The notes below the pieces were generated by a model that was not told the origin of the DNA, ran no database searches, and saw only the letters and a program-made list of their open reading frames with translations. A program made the translations under genes and the position numbers. From NCBI GenBank assembly GCA_900555585.1, contig USLT01000047.1:1-6197 (forward strand): a stretch of 6,197 bases of DNA, given 5' to 3'. This document shows, piece by piece, positions 5,214 to 6,197 of this stretch (within the stretch, counting starts at the first letter, position 1; every line of letters starts with the position of its first letter). This stretch comes from an uncultured Collinsella sp. (GTDB lineage: Bacteria > Actinomycetota > Coriobacteriia > Coriobacteriales > Coriobacteriaceae).

Positions 5214-6125
5214 ATGAGCGTTCCATTCGATAGGGTCGTCGAGGCATTCAAGCTCGGGGCTGATGCGCGTCGCGATTCCGACGCGCCGGTTCGGGTCGAC
5301 GTAAGGGTCGATTCATCCGCTACCCCTGCGCTTGTCGACATCATCCGTCGCGCCTTGGTTCCGCAGACGACAAACGCGCTCGTCAGGGTCGGTAGGCTCT
5401 CCGACCGCGAGCCTGTCAAATCCGATACCGATGTCGTCATCGTTATCACGTGCGGGTCCGACGGGCTCGAGGATTCGGTTCGCGACCTCGTTGTGTACGG
5501 ATGCCCCGTCGTGGTGGTCGCCGAGTCTTCCGTTGAAGTCCCCTTCATCACGTATGACGCCCCGATGCTCGGGCTCGTCTCGGCAACGGATGAGTGCCAT
5601 CTGCTCTCCGAGCTCGCCGCGTGGATACTTGCTCGCGTTCGGAACCAGACCGCATTCGCGGCCAACTTCGCCTTCATGAGGGAAGAGGCCTCTTCGGGCA
5701 TCGTTGGCCAGGCTGTCGCGGCCAATGCCCTCACCGGCGCCCTCGATTTCATCCCTGGAGCCGATTTCCCCGTCATGACCGCGACCCAAGTCGGTATGAT
5801 GTTGAAGCTTGCAGCCTCGCATGGCAAGCCGATCAACCATGAACGGTTGTATGATGCCGCGGGCATCGTTGCATGCGCGTTGTTGCTGCGAGTCCTGTCC
5901 CGCGCGGTCTCCTCGCGATGCGGCGCCCTCGGATTCGTCGCGAAATCTACGATCGCCGGCGCCGGCACCTATACCATGGGCCGCGCTCTTGGGGCACTTT
6001 ATGAGTCAGGTTTCGATTACTCACCGCTTGACGATGCGATCAGAGGCGTAGCAGCCAAGTTCCAACCCGCCGACGGCGAGGACGCCGTCGCCGATCTCGT
6101 TCCCGTCCACGTTTCCGAGTGCTAG
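5214..6125 (+). CDS. DUF697-like protein with a degenerate GTPase-like N-terminal half
   Basis: Role unknown; 303 residues. The C-terminal half (about 175-270) resembles the DUF697 (YcjF-like) domain: DFIPGADFPVMTATQVGMMLKLAASHGKP, then a moderately hydrophobic helical region (AGIVACALLLRVLS) and AGAGTYTMGRALGALYESG. In several families this domain follows a P-loop GTPase. The N-terminal half has GTPase-like strands: VRVDVRVDSSATPALVDII (26-44) at the place of the P-loop strand and helix, DTDVVIVITCGSDGLED (71-87), then CPVVVVAESS (97-106) where NKxD would stand. No GxxxxGK[ST] or NKxD is present, so I infer it does not bind GTP in the usual way. GGAGGG (5203-5208) fixes the ATG start, 24 bases after rodA, so it is probably co-transcribed with the cell-wall genes. 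It may be peripheral to, or lightly inserted in, the membrane. The domain assignment is by eye. Confidence 0.75.
   Translation: MSVPFDRVVEAFKLGADARRDSDAPVRVDVRVDSSATPALVDIIRRALVPQTTNALVRVGRLSDREPVKSDTDVVIVITCGSDGLEDSVRDLVVYGCPVVVVAESSVEVPFITYDAPMLGLVSATDECHLLSELAAWILARVRNQTAFAANFAFMREEASSGIVGQAVAANALTGALDFIPGADFPVMTATQVGMMLKLAASHGKPINHERLYDAAGIVACALLLRVLSRAVSSRCGALGFVAKSTIAGAGTYTMGRALGALYESGFDYSPLDDAIRGVAAKFQPADGEDAVADLVPVHVSEC
6071..6090 (+). repeat. Perfect 8-bp hairpin near the end of the DUF697-like gene
   Basis: CGACGGCG (6071-6078) and CGCCGTCG (6083-6090) flank the loop AGGA. This G+C-rich stem lies 33 bases before the stop codon and encodes DGEDAVAD. No run of T follows, and the next gene starts within 50 bases with its own SD, so I do not call it a terminator. 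It could slow ribosomes or RNases, or be an accident of codon choice. Confidence 0.45.
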
Positions 6126-6136
6126 GAGGAGCGCCC

Positions 6137-6197
6137 GTGCGCGTTCGATACGAAGACAGATTCTCAGAGCTCGAGCCCTTGCTCGCGCGAGTCGAGA
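6137..6197 (+). CDS. Start of a downstream gene, probably TIGR03960-type B12-binding radical SAM protein (3' truncated by window)
   Basis: Only 20 codons are visible, starting at GTG 6137: VRVRYEDRFSELEPLLARVE. The start is supported by TAGGAGGA (6123-6130), which overlaps the preceding stop codon and sits six bases upstream. No radical SAM motif is inside the window. The suggestion rests on two things. The N-terminal pattern of a helix ending LLxxVE resembles the opening of TIGR03960 proteins, where KPxRYxGxE usually follows. A rodA gene followed by TIGR03960 and TIGR03936 genes is also a known bacterial arrangement. The frame is open to the window edge. A coding start is likely; the family name is an inference. 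Confidence 0.5.
   Translation, partial: MRVRYEDRFSELEPLLARVE

Noticed and set aside
5186..5968. Long minus-strand open frame (260 codons) opposite the DUF697-like gene
   Set aside because: Ser/Thr/Arg-rich composition without motifs, no SD, and opposite a plus-strand gene with a good SD and domain resemblance. Treated as an antisense shadow.

Overview
The window is a densely packed, single-direction (+ strand) stretch of an elongasome (rod-shape, lateral cell-wall) operon. Estimated by eye, G+C is about 60%, with strong C/G preference at third codon positions. The gene order is mreB (3' end), mreC, mreD, mrdA (PBP2), rodA, a DUF697-like gene, then the first 20 codons of what is probably a TIGR03960-type radical SAM gene. 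The order, base composition and protein style suggest an anaerobic actinobacterium of the class Coriobacteriia (Eggerthella/Slackia/Adlercreutzia-like). That placement is inference from family resemblance, not from a search.

Layout: 1-378 MreB C-terminal third; 393-1336 mreC, split by a -1-type frame change near 617; 1345-1899 mreD; 1915-3969 mrdA; 3966-5189 rodA; 5214-6125 DUF697-like protein; 6137 to the edge, the start of the next gene. Gaps run from -4 to +24 bases, and Shine-Dalgarno (SD) sequences sit on or just past the preceding stop codons. I see no promoter, terminator, RNA gene, mobile element or CRISPR array, so the window looks like the interior of one polycistronic transcript.

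How the genes work together: MreB filaments orient the machinery on the cytoplasmic face. MreC and MreD link them through the membrane to PBP2 (transpeptidase) and RodA (SEDS glycan polymerase), which make and cross-link new lateral peptidoglycan. The DUF697-like gene is the least understood member. Its N-terminal half resembles a P-loop GTPase that has lost its nucleotide-binding motifs, fused to a DUF697-type C-terminal half.

Main points for a second look: the mreC frameshift in an otherwise intact operon; an extra N-terminal membrane segment and a Cys-x-Cys-x-x-Cys cluster in PBP2; the pseudo-GTPase-like DUF697 protein between rodA and the radical SAM gene; altered SEDS motifs in RodA; and a perfect 10-bp hairpin inside mrdA. 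I did not find a clearly new biological system. The closest candidate is the DUF697-like protein.
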